A stretch of 14,265 bases of DNA from an uncultured Bacilli bacterium (GTDB lineage: Bacteria; Bacillota_I; Bacilli_A; RF39; UBA660), in assembly GCA_944358665.1 (NCBI GenBank), contig CALVRP010000061.1:1-14265 (forward strand), in the 5' to 3' direction. A program made the translations under genes and the position numbers. The notes under the pieces are model-generated. The model did not search any database. It saw only the letters and a list, made by a program, of their open reading frames with translations, and was not told the DNA's origin. Of this stretch, positions 14,076 to 14,265 are shown one piece after another (position 1 is the first letter of the stretch; every line of letters begins with the position of its first letter).

Positions 14076-14265
14076 CTATTCATCAAGGAATATTTTATGT
14101 AGTTCTTTTGTAGGTAATAACATTTCTGTTCCTTTAATAATATTTATTTCAAATTCTTTAGCTTTATTTTTTATTTTTTCACCATCAATATACTAATTCT
14201 TCTTTGTCTATTCAGCTAATTTGATTTTTAAATTGTTTGTTTTAAAGAAATAAAAACATTGCAGT
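14076..14265 (-). pseudogene. C-terminal tail of a diacylglycerol/lipid kinase-like gene, broken frame
   Basis: Minus-strand reading from the right edge gives FFKTNNLKIKLAE, then two in-frame TAG codons (14208-14210 and 14193-14195), then YIDGEKIKNKAKEFEINII...TEMLLP and a stop at 14076-14078. The IDGE block followed by a short strand and LLP resembles the C-terminal part of DagK/YegS-type lipid kinases. Between the two TAGs another frame reads IDKEELVY, which joins both halves if one A and one AT are restored. The two losses sum to three bases and the frame returns. This can be real decay or sequencing/assembly error near a contig end. The kinase catalytic part is beyond the window. Besides this remnant, 13993-14265 holds only the terminator and the rnjB promoter. 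Confidence 0.6.

Overview
The window looks like a piece of chromosome from an AT-rich, endospore-forming member of the class Bacilli (Firmicutes/Bacillota), plausibly one of the uncultured gut lineages. The evidence is a SpoIIGA/pro-sigma-E pair, a CotE spore-coat morphogen (a Bacilli marker) close to miaB, bacterial-type ProRS, bS16, KhpA and RNase J. The code is the standard one: Trp is TGG in the genes I checked, and every long frame ends normally. Shine-Dalgarno sequences are mostly GGAGGG or GGTGAT types, and several starts are non-ATG.

Layout, left to right. Positions 1-585 (+) are the 3' end of a collagen-like protein (Gly-X-Thr repeats) that runs off the left edge. It converges on sigE across a shared bidirectional terminator. 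The minus strand then carries, in transcription order from about 7.5 kb down to 0.6 kb: miaB; a single-pass membrane protein of unknown function; cotE behind a sigma-E-like promoter; rpsP-khpA; proS; and spoIIGA-sigE. Apart from the two-gene units rpsP-khpA and spoIIGA-sigE, each gene appears to have its own promoter and terminator. The terminators usually begin inside the stop codon of the gene they end, and their T-tracts run into the -35 region of the next promoter.

Positions 7620-11741 (-) encode a 1373-residue mosaic exported protein: an N-terminal membrane/signal segment, an InlB_B-like repeat, an FN3-like domain, a DUF6273-like domain, a glycine-rich domain, a discoidin-like domain and a right-handed beta-helix. 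A duplicated Cys-containing module lies between these domains. The gene is divergent from a small regulator made of two XRE helix-turn-helix domains (11882-12334, +). At the right end are an RNase J2-like protein with a degenerate metal site (12346-13992, -) and the tail of a diacylglycerol-kinase-like gene broken by small indels (14076-14265, -).

How the parts fit: SpoIIGA, pro-sigma-E and CotE form a mother-cell sporulation axis in which the first two make the sigma factor that probably transcribes the third. The collagen-like protein next to sigE could be a spore-surface filament, but its promoter is outside the window. The other genes (tRNA charging, tRNA modification, ribosome, RNA binding, RNA decay) are housekeeping. 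The large surface protein and its divergent regulator look like an accessory insertion between them.
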